The notes under the pieces were generated by a model that did not search any database, was not told where the DNA came from, and saw only the letters and a program-made list of their open reading frames with translations. The position numbers were made by a program, and so were the translations under genes. This document shows positions 6,795 to 15,381 of a stretch of DNA of 64,000 bases, in pieces (within the stretch, counting starts at the first letter, position 1; each line of letters starts with the position of its first letter). Location: positions 11,919 through 75,918 of the forward strand of contig DASUOH010000046.1 in assembly GCA_036276735.1 (NCBI GenBank), written 5' to 3'. This stretch comes from VRUE01 sp036276735 (GTDB lineage Bacteria; Actinomycetota; Thermoleophilia; Solirubrobacterales; 70-9).

Positions 6795-9302
6795 ATGAGT
6801 AGCGAACCGGTCCAGATTCCCGACGAGATCCGGGCGAGGCTTCTCGACGAGTCGGCCCTTCCGAAGACCGTCGAGCTGCGCGGTCGCACCTACTATCCCC
6901 AGCGACCCGTCGACGCCGGCTTCAAGGCAGTCGTCTGGCAGGTGCGCGACGAGTATGGTCGCGACCGTGCTCTGAAGCTGGCGACGTCCAGCGATTACGT
7001 CGACCAGTCATGGGCGCGGGAGATCAGCATCGCCGCGCCCCTGGAGCGATCGCCTGCCTTCGCCAAGATCGTCGACGCCGGACGGGAGTCGATCGACCTG
7101 GGCGACGGAGAATTCTTCGAGGCGGTTTATTTCGTCGAGGAATGGATCGAGGGTAAGACGCTGCGAAAGCTGCTCGCCGACCGGCCGCAGGACGTCGACG
7201 CGGCGTTTCTCCTCGCCTACGCCGCAAGCCTGACCCGGGCGCTGGAGGCATTGATGGCAGCCGGGCTCGAGCACGACGACCTCCACTCGGGCAACGTCAT
7301 GCTCGCCGATCCGGCCCCTGGCGACGACGACGAGATGCAGGTGCGGATCATCGACATGGGCAGCCTCAAGCGTCATGAGGACGCCAGCAAGGAGCTGCGC
7401 GACCTCGACCACTTTGCCAACCACCTGGTCGAGATCTACAACGTCATCGTCAGGAGCCAGACCGCCTCGCGCCGCGACCGGCGCTTCCTCGAGACGGTCA
7501 AGCTGCTGCTCGAACGAATCGTCGACCCGGACCTGACCGCCGCCCTGCGCGAGCCGAAGGCGATTCGAGAGGAGTTTCAAAACGCCGACGTGCGAGCCCG
7601 CCGCCTCGGGCTGGACGAAGAGAGTCCGCCGATGAACACGCCGTTCGAGTTCATCTCGAGTGAGCACATCTCCGACGACTCCACCTTCGTCAGGCTGTTC
7701 GCCGAGACGCCGTGGCTCTCCAAGGTCGCCAGCCGAGACCCCTGCCTCGTCACCGGGCCGCGCGGCTGCGGCAAGTCGACCCTTTTTCGCTGGCTCTCGC
7801 TGCGGACCCAGCTTAGCCGCGAGACGCCTGAGCTCGACCAGTTTCCGATCGCCGGGATCTACGTCTCCTGCGCGACCGAGCTGGAAGGCCGTTTCTCCTG
7901 GCTCGAGGACGCCGACGCAGTGATGAAATGGCGCCGGGAGCTTGTCCACTTCTTCAACATGGTCCTCGCACGTGAGGTGCTCGACACGCTGCTGGTGATG
8001 CGCGACCGCCGGGAGCAGATCCCGGAATGGCAGATCGACGACCCAGTCGAAGCCGAGATTCTGGCCTTCCTCCAAGAAGAGCTCCAGGACTCGCGCGTCG
8101 GGATCGCCGGGGCCAGCCGCCTCCGTCAAGCTTCCGCGCTGGTCGAGCGCGAGCGTTACCGCTGCGACATGGCGATGAGGCGAGGGACGCATCTAGAGGT
8201 GACCACGACGGAGGCGTTCCTGACCGATCTCTGCCGGCTACTGGTCAGGCTCGTGCCTTTCTTCGCCGACCACAGGATCGCCTTCCTCGTCGACGACTTC
8301 ACCCGGCGCCGGGTCAACAAGCACGTACAGCGGGCGCTCAACGGCGTCATCTGGCCGCGGCGCGAGCACCACCTGTTCAAGGTCTCGAGCGAGAAAGACG
8401 GGGCGGAGCTGACCGACCTGGCCGGGCGCTCGATCGACACCGCTCGGGAGCTGGTTCCGGTCGACGTCGGCTTCGAGTACCTCTCGCTGGCCGATAGCGA
8501 CGGGCGGCGCCGCGCCCACCGATTCGCCATCGCCCTCCTCGACGCGCGGCTGGAGGCGGTCGAGTACGAGGGCACGGCCGAGGACCTGCTCGGCCATTCC
8601 GACTGGGGAGAGCACCGGACCCTGGCGCGCGCCCTTCGCGACTCGGCGAGGCGCTCGCAGTACCACGGCCTCGAGTGCATAGCGGACCTCTGCTCGGGGG
8701 ACGTCTCGACCCTCCTGCTGATCTATCGACGCATCTTCGAGGCGGCCAACGTGCGCGAGTCGACCAAGAAGACCGTCTCGCCGGCGGTGCAGCACCGCGC
8801 GATACAGAAGGTCTCGCGTGAGCACGTGGACCGCCTCCACGACCACTTCCCTTGCGGCAAGGAGATGCGCGAGGTGGTCAACGCGTTCGGGACCTTCGCG
8901 GGCAACAAGCTGCGCACGGGCCGGATGATCAAGAAGAAAGACGAACAGGTGCCGCCCACCTGTCCCAGGATCGAGGTGGACGGCACGGACTGGGTGGGCG
9001 AGGAGCTGCCCGACTCGACGAGAAAGCTCTTCAAGGAACTGATCCGGCGCGGCGTCTTCATCGACATGGACCAGGGGAGGAGCAGAAGGGAGCACGTGCA
9101 GACGGTCCGCTGGCAGCTGCGCCGTGTCTACCTCCCCACGTTTGGGGCCGCGCTCAGCAAGAACGACGCCCTGAAGCTGACGCCGGCGCAGTTCAAGTGG
9201 CTGCTCGAGAAGCCGCAGGAAGCGTGCCATGCCTTCTGGGAGCGAGAGGGGAAGGAGGATGCCGGCGGGGAGGCGCTCTCCTTCGACGACGCGATCCGAT
9301 GA
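6795..9302 (+). CDS. Protein kinase-like domain fused to P-loop (AAA/ORC-like) ATPase
   Basis: 835 residues. The N-terminal ~270 residues are a Ser/Thr-kinase-like fold: glycine-loop-like DAGFKAVVWQV, ATP-binding Lys in ALKLA (~60), catalytic loop HDDLHSGNVML (~160) and DMG replacing DFG (~186). The catalytic Asp and Asn are kept, so it may be active. A linker leads to a P-loop ATPase with Walker A GPRGCGKST (~321-329) and Walker B IAFLVDDF (~500). The C-terminal ~300 residues are helical and unassigned; they may be winged-helix or effector. The layout resembles STAND/ORC-CDC6-like ATPases of prokaryotic conflict systems, but I know no named system with this exact fusion. A TACTCT hexamer lies 14 nt upstream of the ATG. 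The stop overlaps the next gene as ATGA. Confidence 0.72.
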   Translation: MSSEPVQIPDEIRARLLDESALPKTVELRGRTYYPQRPVDAGFKAVVWQVRDEYGRDRALKLATSSDYVDQSWAREISIAAPLERSPAFAKIVDAGRESIDLGDGEFFEAVYFVEEWIEGKTLRKLLADRPQDVDAAFLLAYAASLTRALEALMAAGLEHDDLHSGNVMLADPAPGDDDEMQVRIIDMGSLKRHEDASKELRDLDHFANHLVEIYNVIVRSQTASRRDRRFLETVKLLLERIVDPDLTAALREPKAIREEFQNADVRARRLGLDEESPPMNTPFEFISSEHISDDSTFVRLFAETPWLSKVASRDPCLVTGPRGCGKSTLFRWLSLRTQLSRETPELDQFPIAGIYVSCATELEGRFSWLEDADAVMKWRRELVHFFNMVLAREVLDTLLVMRDRREQIPEWQIDDPVEAEILAFLQEELQDSRVGIAGASRLRQASALVERERYRCDMAMRRGTHLEVTTTEAFLTDLCRLLVRLVPFFADHRIAFLVDDFTRRRVNKHVQRALNGVIWPRREHHLFKVSSEKDGAELTDLAGRSIDTARELVPVDVGFEYLSLADSDGRRRAHRFAIALLDARLEAVEYEGTAEDLLGHSDWGEHRTLARALRDSARRSQYHGLECIADLCSGDVSTLLLIYRRIFEAANVRESTKKTVSPAVQHRAIQKVSREHVDRLHDHFPCGKEMREVVNAFGTFAGNKLRTGRMIKKKDEQVPPTCPRIEVDGTDWVGEELPDSTRKLFKELIRRGVFIDMDQGRSRREHVQTVRWQLRRVYLPTFGAALSKNDALKLTPAQFKWLLEKPQEACHAFWEREGKEDAGGEALSFDDAIR

Positions 9303-10423
9303 GCGCCATCCTGCGCGAGACGACCATGGAGGACTTGATCTCCGGCCTGCCGGAGGCGGTCGAGGTCTCCTCGGGCGACCTCGCCGGACGCCGGTACGAC
9401 CTCTGGATCGGGGCGCTTGGCTTCGAGCCCCGCTGCTGCGCGGTGGCGGCAGCGCTGGCCGAGTCCGGTGCGAGGGCCGCCCACCCCTTCCTCTGCGAGT
9501 ACCAGACCAACGCGGCTTCCAACGAGAAGAACGAGGCCGAGCTGATCGGCCACGCAACGCGGTTCGGCCCCGAGCCCAGGCGGGTCGCCGCCGACGGGCA
9601 GCTGGGCGAGGAGCTGCGCCGGTGCCTCGACGAGCTCGCCGCCGAGATCGATCGCCCGCTCCGCGTCGGCTGGGACATCAGCGTCGCGTCCAACCAGGTC
9701 GTCCTGACCGTGGGCAGCGTCCTGCTCGGGACCGATTGCGAGCTTGAGGTCCTCTACGCGGAGGCGCAGGTCTACCACCCGACTCGTGACGCGTACACGG
9801 CCGAGCCCGAGCAGTGGCGCGGCGAGGACTGGCTGGGGCTGGACCGCGGCACCTTGAACGTACGCGTCTCGAGCGAGCATCCTGGCGACCACTCCGCCCA
9901 GCTGCCCAACCGACTGGCGATCACCCCCGGTTACAACAGGGACCGTGTCCGCAGCATCGTCTCGAAGGTGGACCCGAGCTTCCTGATCGACCTCGACGGC
10001 GCGCCGATCTCATGGCTCGTCGGACAACCACGCCTGGAGTCCGACCAGTGGCGGTGCAAGGCGATCAACGAAATCCACGGCATCCCCAGCAAGCATGAAT
10101 GGGACGAAGTAAGCACCTTCGACTACCGGGAAACGATCCGCAGCATGGAGCGCATGTACGCCAAGTGGGGCCTCTCCCACAACATCAGCCTCGCCCCGAT
10201 GGGCTCGAAGCTCCAGGCGCTCGGCTGCGTCCTCTTCTGCAGCGCTCGGCCGGATGTTCGCGTCATGTTCGCCCAGCCGGAGGAATACAACGCGAACCGC
10301 TACACGGAGGGGATCAGGAGCCTCTGGACGCTGCCCCTGGGGTCGACGCGCGATCTCACCTCGAGGCTCGCGGAGATCGGCACCCTCAAGCGCACCAAGC
10401 CGGTGCAGACCGGCACCAGCTGA
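9299..10423 (+). CDS. Unrecognised Rossmann-like protein coupled to the kinase-ATPase
   Basis: 374 residues, starting inside the kinase-ATPase stop codon (ATGA), so the two products are very likely made together. I do not recognise the family. The first ~190 residues alternate hydrophobic strands and helices in a Rossmannoid way: DLWIGALGFEPRCCAV near residue 34, VGWDISVASNQVVLTVGSVL near residue 122, then LEVLYAEAQVYHPTRD. The DISVASNQ turn and the following helix recall the ligand loop of CARF-type nucleotide sensors (typically DITGGTK), but this is only a pattern analogy. The C-terminal half (GAPISWLVGQPRLESDQWRC, SLAPMGSKLQALG) may be a separate domain. The 3' end of tRNA-Phe faces it 26 bp away. 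Confidence 0.55.
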   Translation: MSAILRETTMEDLISGLPEAVEVSSGDLAGRRYDLWIGALGFEPRCCAVAAALAESGARAAHPFLCEYQTNAASNEKNEAELIGHATRFGPEPRRVAADGQLGEELRRCLDELAAEIDRPLRVGWDISVASNQVVLTVGSVLLGTDCELEVLYAEAQVYHPTRDAYTAEPEQWRGEDWLGLDRGTLNVRVSSEHPGDHSAQLPNRLAITPGYNRDRVRSIVSKVDPSFLIDLDGAPISWLVGQPRLESDQWRCKAINEIHGIPSKHEWDEVSTFDYRETIRSMERMYAKWGLSHNISLAPMGSKLQALGCVLFCSARPDVRVMFAQPEEYNANRYTEGIRSLWTLPLGSTRDLTSRLAEIGTLKRTKPVQTGTS

Positions 10424-10449
10424 TGACTCGCAGGTTCTCAGGCTGCTGA

Positions 10450-10522
10450 TGGCGAGGGTGGGAATCGAACCCACGACACCACGATTTTCAGTCGTGTGCT
10501 CTACCAACTGAGCTACCTCGCC
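10450..10522 (-). tRNA. tRNA-Phe (GAA)
   Basis: The minus strand folds as a complete 73-nt tRNA. The acceptor GGCGAGG pairs with CCTCGCC plus discriminator A. The D arm contains AGCTCAGTTGGTAGAGC, the anticodon stem CACGA/TCGTG holds the loop CTGAAAA with anticodon GAA, and the T arm contains GGGTTCGATTCCC. CCA is not encoded. Its 3' end points at the probable defence island, a common integration arrangement. Confidence 0.96.
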
Positions 10523-10595
10523 TGGTGAGGGCGCGGCGGGCCGCGCAGCCCGAAGGCTAGCGTCCGGCGGCGTTCGCGGCTGATTGCATGGGGCG

Positions 10596-11660
10596 ATGCG
10601 ATCGGCTCGCCGGGCACTGGTACCCGCGGTCGCCGCCGCCGCGGCGGCGTTGGCGTTGTCGGGTGTGACGAGCGCCGATCGCCCGGTGCCGCGCGGACTG
10701 CCCGGTCCGCTCCCGAGCTTCCTCGACTGCGCCCCGACTGCGGCTGGAGCCGAGCGGCGGTGGCTACGGAAGGCAAGCCCACTGGGGCGGGGCGCGCCGG
10801 ATTGGGCGGAACGGATGTACCGGCGCTCGCTGCTTGTCCTGCGCGCGGCCACCGACCCGCGGACGGGCGCTGCCCTCGCCGGTGCGCCCGCCGGCTGGGC
10901 GTACGTCTGGCCGCGCGATGCCGCGACGGTGGCGCTCGCCCTCGCCGATGCCGGCTACCGGCCCGAGGCCCGCCGCATCGTCCGCTTCCTGCTGCGCCTC
11001 GACCTCGGCGCCGCGGCCCGCTTCTACATGGATGGAGAGCCGGTGCCAGGCCGCGAGGCGCAGGGAGATGCGGCGGGCTGGGCCGCGCTCGCGGCGCGGG
11101 CGGCTGGCGTGCCCGCCCAGATCGAGCGTGAGTCGTGGCGCGTTCGCGCCGACTATCAGGAGAAAGACCCGGGCGACTACCTCGCAAACGCGATCGCCCA
11201 CGGCGTGCCGCCGCACCGACTGCGAGCGATGTTCGCCAGGCGAGGGCATCTGATCCGGCGCGCGGGCGATCCCGCCTCAGGCCTCGACACCGCCGCCGCC
11301 TGGGCAGTCGAGCCGTTCCCCCGGCCGCGTCTCTCCCCCTTTCTCCGCCGGACGCTCATCCAACTCGCCGCTGAGGGCGGGCGCTTCGGGCTGCTTCCCT
11401 CCCAGGACTGGGATGGCGGCGAGGACCCCTGGACCGCTCCCACCGCCTGGACCGCCTGGAGCCTCGCCGCACTCGGCGAGCGCCGTGCGGCGCTCGGCCT
11501 GATGGCGGCGCTGCGTCGAGCCGCGACGCCCGCCGGCCTCCTGCCGGAGCGGGTCGACGCGCAGACCGGCTCCCCCCGCTCGACCACCCCGCTCGCCTGG
11601 TCGCACGCCTTCGCGGTCCTCGCCCTGCGCGAGCTCTGGCCGGGACGTGGACGCGGTTGA
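10596..11660 (+). CDS. Secreted GH15-like glycoside hydrolase family protein
   Basis: 354 residues. An Arg-rich start and an Ala-rich hydrophobic segment (LVPAVAAAAAALALSGVTSA) form a signal peptide, so export is expected. The mature part has an (alpha/alpha)6-barrel pattern with glucoamylase-like motifs: WAYVWPRDAATVALALADAG near residue 101, DWDGGEDPWTAPTAWTAWS and GLLPERVDAQTGSP near the end. These match the GH15/glucoamylase-like superfamily acting on alpha-glucans or related sugars. It is short for GH15 and may lack one catalytic acid. An in-frame TTG at 10584 is an alternative start; the ATG at 10596 gives a cleaner signal peptide. Confidence 0.72.
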   Translation: MRSARRALVPAVAAAAAALALSGVTSADRPVPRGLPGPLPSFLDCAPTAAGAERRWLRKASPLGRGAPDWAERMYRRSLLVLRAATDPRTGAALAGAPAGWAYVWPRDAATVALALADAGYRPEARRIVRFLLRLDLGAAARFYMDGEPVPGREAQGDAAGWAALAARAAGVPAQIERESWRVRADYQEKDPGDYLANAIAHGVPPHRLRAMFARRGHLIRRAGDPASGLDTAAAWAVEPFPRPRLSPFLRRTLIQLAAEGGRFGLLPSQDWDGGEDPWTAPTAWTAWSLAALGERRAALGLMAALRRAATPAGLLPERVDAQTGSPRSTTPLAWSHAFAVLALRELWPGRGRG

Positions 11661-11682
11661 CCACCCACTGTGGGTGGTCAAC
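11656..11682. terminator. 12-bp perfect inverted repeat, probable terminator
   Basis: GTTGACCACCCA and its exact complement are separated by CTG. The stop codon of the GH15-like gene lies inside the left arm. The repeat separates two convergent genes, so bidirectional termination is likely; there is no T tract. Confidence 0.6.
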
Positions 11683-11687
11683 GTTCA

Positions 11688-11990
11688 TCACGTCTGATCG
11701 ATGGGACGAATCGCCCTAAAAGCAGCGCTGACCGCCAGCTCAGGCGTCTCTACGACGGTCACTCCCGGCGCCGACGCCATCGCGCCCTCGCCCTTCAACG
11801 TCCAGCTGCGCAGCGCGACGACCGGCCGGCCGATCGCCCGCGCGAAGCCGATCTCCGAGAGCGTCCCCCACTCGCCGCCGATCGCGATGACGACCGCTCC
11901 CGACGAGACGACTGCGAGGTTGCGGCCGTGGCCGACCCCGGTTGCGACGATATGGGGGCGATGGCGGTCGCGTCGGCCAACTCGAGGCGT
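11688..11990 (-). pseudogene. 5'-truncated LOG family (TIGR00725-like) gene remnant
   Basis: The minus strand encodes about 100 residues with the C-terminal half of a TIGR00725-type LOG protein: HIVATGVGHGRNLAVVSSG, then VVIAIGGEWGTLSEIGFARA and GRPVVALRSWTLKGEG. An in-frame TGA at 11991-11993 precedes it, and no usable start codon exists before the conserved block. The N-terminal Rossmann half with its GGxGGVMEA-type motif is missing in all frames nearby. It is therefore a decayed gene, or a frameshift has removed the 5' end. Confidence 0.7.
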
Positions 11991-12152
11991 TCAATGCGAT
12001 GAACCGACCCGATTCCTGCTGACTTCTTCATGAGCCTCGACCGAGAGGAACGCGAGGCCGGGAAGGTCGATGACCAAGCGGGGCGGTCGCGACACGGCTT
12101 CCGCGTAGCAGCGCTACGCGGAACGTCGGGGAGAGGCCGTATCCGCGCAGCG
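11991..12152. other. Spacer with a 9-bp palindrome; no gene seen
   Basis: No reading frame with family similarity was found. The stretch holds the perfect inverted repeat CCGCGTAGC-AGC-GCTACGCGG at 12101-12121, placed downstream of the helicase stop and probably a transcription terminator. Confidence 0.5.
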
Positions 12153-14453
12153 TCATTCGGCCTTATCCGGGCCGCGTTCGTCGAGGGAGCGGCTCATCGC
12201 CCCCATCAGCTCCAGCGCGCCCGCCTTGTGCAGCGGTTCGTTGAGGTTGCCGCACTTGGGGCTCTGCACGCAGGAGGGGCAGCCCGACTCGCAGGGGCAC
12301 TCGGCGATCAGCCGCTCGGCATCGCCGAGCAGCCGCTCGAACTGCTCGTAACCGCGCAGCGTGATCCCCACCCCGCCGGGATGGCCGTCGTAGATGAAGA
12401 TCGTCGAGCGGCCGGTCTGGAAGTGGACGTTGGTCGAGAGCCCGCCGATGTCCCAGCGGTCGCACATCGCGATCAGCGGCAGGACCGCGATCTGCCCGTG
12501 CTCGGTGGCGTGCAGGGCGCCCAGCAGCACGTCCGGCGGCAGCGAGCCGCTCAGCCGGTCGGGCAGCACGTACCAGAGCGCCTGCGTGACGAAGTGCTGC
12601 TCGGGCAGCTCCAGCGCCACCACGTCGATCGGTTCCTGGTCGGAGATCGAGACGCGCTGGAAGGCGATCACCTGCTCGCTCACCGAGACTTCGCCGAAGT
12701 GCAGCTCGACGCCGGCGGTCTGGCGCTGCTCGCGCACCTGCTCTATGTAGATGTCGGTCTCCTTCTTCGGCCGCGTGTACCAGTCGCCGTCGAAGCGCGA
12801 CACCACCGCCCGCCGCGCCTCGACGTCGAGCCGCTCGACCTCGTAGGAGCGACCGAGGTGGAGGTAGATGGCGCCGGGGTGGATCGTCGTGAAGGCGCGC
12901 TCGGCCTCGACCAGGCCGAGCATCTCCCCCGAGTCGCGCTCGATCACCGCGACCGCGTCGGCCGAGGCCGAGCGCAGCGGGATCTTGGCGGCGACGAAGC
13001 CGCTTTCGCGCGGCCGCAGCCTGTTGCCGGCGCGGCGCAGCTCGCCGGCGCCCGTCAACCGCTCGGCGCGCTCCCGCCACGCGGGACCGAAGACCTCGTC
13101 GTCCTCGGCGCTCAGCGGCAGCTCGTAGGCGGCGGCGAGCAGGTGGCGGGAGGCGATCTGCTCGCTTTCGTGGTCGAGGATCGCCGCCTCGACCGGCCGC
13201 CCGATGAACTCGTCCGGGTGGCGGCAGAAGAACTGGTCGAGCGCGTCCTGGCCAGCGACGTAGACGGCGAGGCCGCGCCGCTGTCGGCCCGCCCGGCCCC
13301 ACATCTGACGCAGGCTGGCGACCGTCCCGGGGAAGGTGACGCAGATCGCCGCGTCGAGCTCGCCGATGTCGATGCCGAGCTCGAGCGCGTCGGTGGCCAC
13401 CACGGCCAATAACTCTCCCTGTGCGAGACGAGCCTCGATCTCGCGCCGCTGCTGGGGCGTGTAGCCGCCGCGGTAGGGGGCGATCCTCTCCGCCAGCTCC
13501 GGCTTGCCGCGCGCCACCAGGTTCTCGCGGGCGAAGCGCTGCATCAGCTCGATCCCACGCCGGCTTTTCATGAAGCAGATCGTCCGCACGCCGTGCGAGA
13601 CCAGCTCGGCGAGCAGGTCCGCCGCCTCGCCGAGCGGCGAGCGCCGCGTGCCGCTCGCCTTGTCGATCAGCGGCGGGTTCCACATCGCGATCTCGCGCCC
13701 GGCGCGCGGGGCGCCGTCGTCGTCGACCAGCTCGAACGGCTCGCCGACCAGCCGCTCGGCCAACTCGACCGGGTTGGCGATCGTCGCCGAGGCGAGCAGG
13801 AAGCGCGGCTCGGAGCCGTAGGCGCGGGCGATCCGCCGCAGCCGGCGCAGCACGTTGGCGACGTGGGAGCCGAGCACGCCGCGGTAGGTGTGCGCCTCGT
13901 CGACCACGACCCAGCCGAGGTTGGCGAGGAAGCCGCCCCAGCTCTTGTGGTTCGGGAGGACGCCGACGTGGAGCATGTCCGGGTTGGTGAGGACGAGGTT
14001 GGAGCGGCGGCGGATCGCCGGGCGCTCCTCGCGCGGCGTGTCTCCGTCGTAGATCGCCTCGCGCAGGTTCGGCGGGCCCAGCGCGGCGAGCTTGCGCGCC
14101 TGGTCCTGGGCGAGCGCCTTGGTCGGGTAGAGGTAGAGAGCGCGGCGCTTCTCGTCGCGCGCGATGCCGTCCAGTACCGGAAGGTTGAAGGCGAGGCTCT
14201 TGCCCGACGCCGTGCCGCTGGTCAGGACGAGGTTGGAGCGTGTGGCGATCTCGAGCGCTTCCCGCTGATGGGAGTAGAGGCGCTCGACCCCGCTGCGGCG
14301 CAGCGCGTCGAGGAGCCCTGGGTCGAGTGAGCGCGGCAGCGGGACGGGCCGCGCCGGCCGCTCCTCCTCGGAGGACTCGGCGACGATGCGCTCGTCCCTT
14401 CGCGCCGGGTCGATGGCAATGGACCACGGATGCTCCAGCAGGCTCTTTGCCAT
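12153..14453 (-). CDS. DEAD/DEAH-box helicase with DUF1998-like C-terminus (MrfA-like)
   Basis: 766 residues. It has the superfamily 2 helicase core with Q-like segment SHQREALEIA, Walker A TSGTASGKS, DEAH box VVVDEAHTY, motif III LASATIANP, and C-terminal motifs VATDALELGIDIG and QMWGRAGRQ. The final part matches the MrfA/DUF1998 region with a cysteine cluster CPCESGCPSCVQSPKCG that probably binds zinc. MrfA-type helicases act in mitomycin-type DNA damage repair; the family also includes Hrq1-like helicases. The ATG overlaps the folP-like stop by one base (TGATG), implying co-translation with a folate gene. Confidence 0.88.
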   Translation of the reverse strand: MAKSLLEHPWSIAIDPARRDERIVAESSEEERPARPVPLPRSLDPGLLDALRRSGVERLYSHQREALEIATRSNLVLTSGTASGKSLAFNLPVLDGIARDEKRRALYLYPTKALAQDQARKLAALGPPNLREAIYDGDTPREERPAIRRRSNLVLTNPDMLHVGVLPNHKSWGGFLANLGWVVVDEAHTYRGVLGSHVANVLRRLRRIARAYGSEPRFLLASATIANPVELAERLVGEPFELVDDDGAPRAGREIAMWNPPLIDKASGTRRSPLGEAADLLAELVSHGVRTICFMKSRRGIELMQRFARENLVARGKPELAERIAPYRGGYTPQQRREIEARLAQGELLAVVATDALELGIDIGELDAAICVTFPGTVASLRQMWGRAGRQRRGLAVYVAGQDALDQFFCRHPDEFIGRPVEAAILDHESEQIASRHLLAAAYELPLSAEDDEVFGPAWRERAERLTGAGELRRAGNRLRPRESGFVAAKIPLRSASADAVAVIERDSGEMLGLVEAERAFTTIHPGAIYLHLGRSYEVERLDVEARRAVVSRFDGDWYTRPKKETDIYIEQVREQRQTAGVELHFGEVSVSEQVIAFQRVSISDQEPIDVVALELPEQHFVTQALWYVLPDRLSGSLPPDVLLGALHATEHGQIAVLPLIAMCDRWDIGGLSTNVHFQTGRSTIFIYDGHPGGVGITLRGYEQFERLLGDAERLIAECPCESGCPSCVQSPKCGNLNEPLHKAGALELMGAMSRSLDERGPDKAE

Positions 14454-15334
14454 CAGGCAGGGCTCCGCTCAGGACGTGCTATCCGCCCCGCCACCCTGAC
14501 CGCCTGCAGGGAGCTGCGGTCGTGGATGCGCAGCAGGTCGGCGCCGCCCCGCACCGCGAGGGCGACGGCCGCCACCGTGCCCCACTCGCGCTCGGCGGCG
14601 GGCAGGCGCTCCTCCCACGAGCCGGCCAGCACGGCGCCGATGAAGTCCTTGCGCGAGAGGGACACGTAGAGCGGCAGGCCCAGCTCGCGCAGCTCGGGCA
14701 GCCGCCGCAGGATCTCGAGGTTCTGCTCGGTGGTCTTGTCGAAGTCGAGGCCGGGGTCGATGGCGATCTGCTCCTCGTCAACCCCAAGTCGCCGGGCGGC
14801 CTCGATTCTCCCCTCGAACCACGACCTGAGGTGGTCGACGACGTCACCGTAATCGCGCCGCGGCCGGTCGACCCGGGGCGGTCCCTCGATGTGCATGAGC
14901 ACGTAGCCGCAGCCCGACTCGGCGACCAGCTCGAACATCTCCTCCGAGCCGCCCGAGATGTCGTTGATCGCGACTGCCCCCGCCGTCAATGCGCGCCGTG
15001 CCACCTCGGGAGAGAAGGTGTCGGCGGCGATCGGGACGGCGGCGCCCGCGTCCTCTCCCTCGCCGCCGCGGGCCGCTTTCGCCAGCCCCTCGATCGCCGG
15101 CACGAGCGCTGCCGCCTCTCGCTCGGCCGTCACAGGCGGCCCGCTGCGCGCCGCCACCGCGCCGACGTCCAGCATGTCGAAGCCCGCCTCCGCCAGCGCC
15201 CGGCCGTCGGCGACCGCCTGCTCCGGCGTGCCGCTCCGGGCGCCCTCGAACATCGAGTCGGTGGTGACGTTGACGATGCCGGCGGCGAGCGGCTGGGTCA
15301 GGTCGAGGCTGCGGTCGGCAAGGCGCCAGATCAT
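14453..15334 (-). CDS. folP: Dihydropteroate synthase, divergent
   Basis: 293-residue TIM barrel of the pterin-binding family. DHPS joins pABA to hydroxymethyl-dihydropterin diphosphate in folate synthesis. Matching blocks are GIVNVTTDSM (normally NVTPDSF), DVGAVAARSG (normally GGESTRPG), INDISGG, IDPGLDFDKTTEQNLEIL, SLSRKDFIG and LRIHD. The pterin-site Asp and Lys are kept, but both sulfonamide-contact loops differ: Pro-to-Ser and Phe-to-Met at positions linked to sulfa resistance in E. coli DHPS. It may be a naturally insensitive enzyme or a paralog with another role. It is upstream of and coupled to the helicase. It shares a short divergent promoter region with the HAD gene, where one site reads TACGGT on the minus strand and TACCGT on the plus. 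Confidence 0.8.
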   Translation of the reverse strand: MIWRLADRSLDLTQPLAAGIVNVTTDSMFEGARSGTPEQAVADGRALAEAGFDMLDVGAVAARSGPPVTAEREAAALVPAIEGLAKAARGGEGEDAGAAVPIAADTFSPEVARRALTAGAVAINDISGGSEEMFELVAESGCGYVLMHIEGPPRVDRPRRDYGDVVDHLRSWFEGRIEAARRLGVDEEQIAIDPGLDFDKTTEQNLEILRRLPELRELGLPLYVSLSRKDFIGAVLAGSWEERLPAAEREWGTVAAVALAVRGGADLLRIHDRSSLQAVRVAGRIARPERSPA

Positions 15335-15381
15335 CGGATTCCTGCGAGGACGGCCATTACGGCTACCGTAGCGACCGCGTT

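Noticed and set aside
10423..10522. att duplication of the tRNA-Phe 3' end bounding the 4.4-10.4 kb island
   Set aside because: I looked for a second copy of the tRNA-Phe 3' sequence near 4.4-6 kb and elsewhere and did not find one; the island boundary is undefined.
11701..12033. 110-residue plus-strand frame as a gene
   Set aside because: The minus strand in this stretch has clear LOG-family motifs, so the plus-strand frame is a shadow.
12030..13412. 460-residue plus-strand open frame opposite the helicase
   Set aside because: It is antisense to a gene with all helicase motifs, has Ala/Arg/Leu/Asp-rich shadow composition and no recognisable domain.
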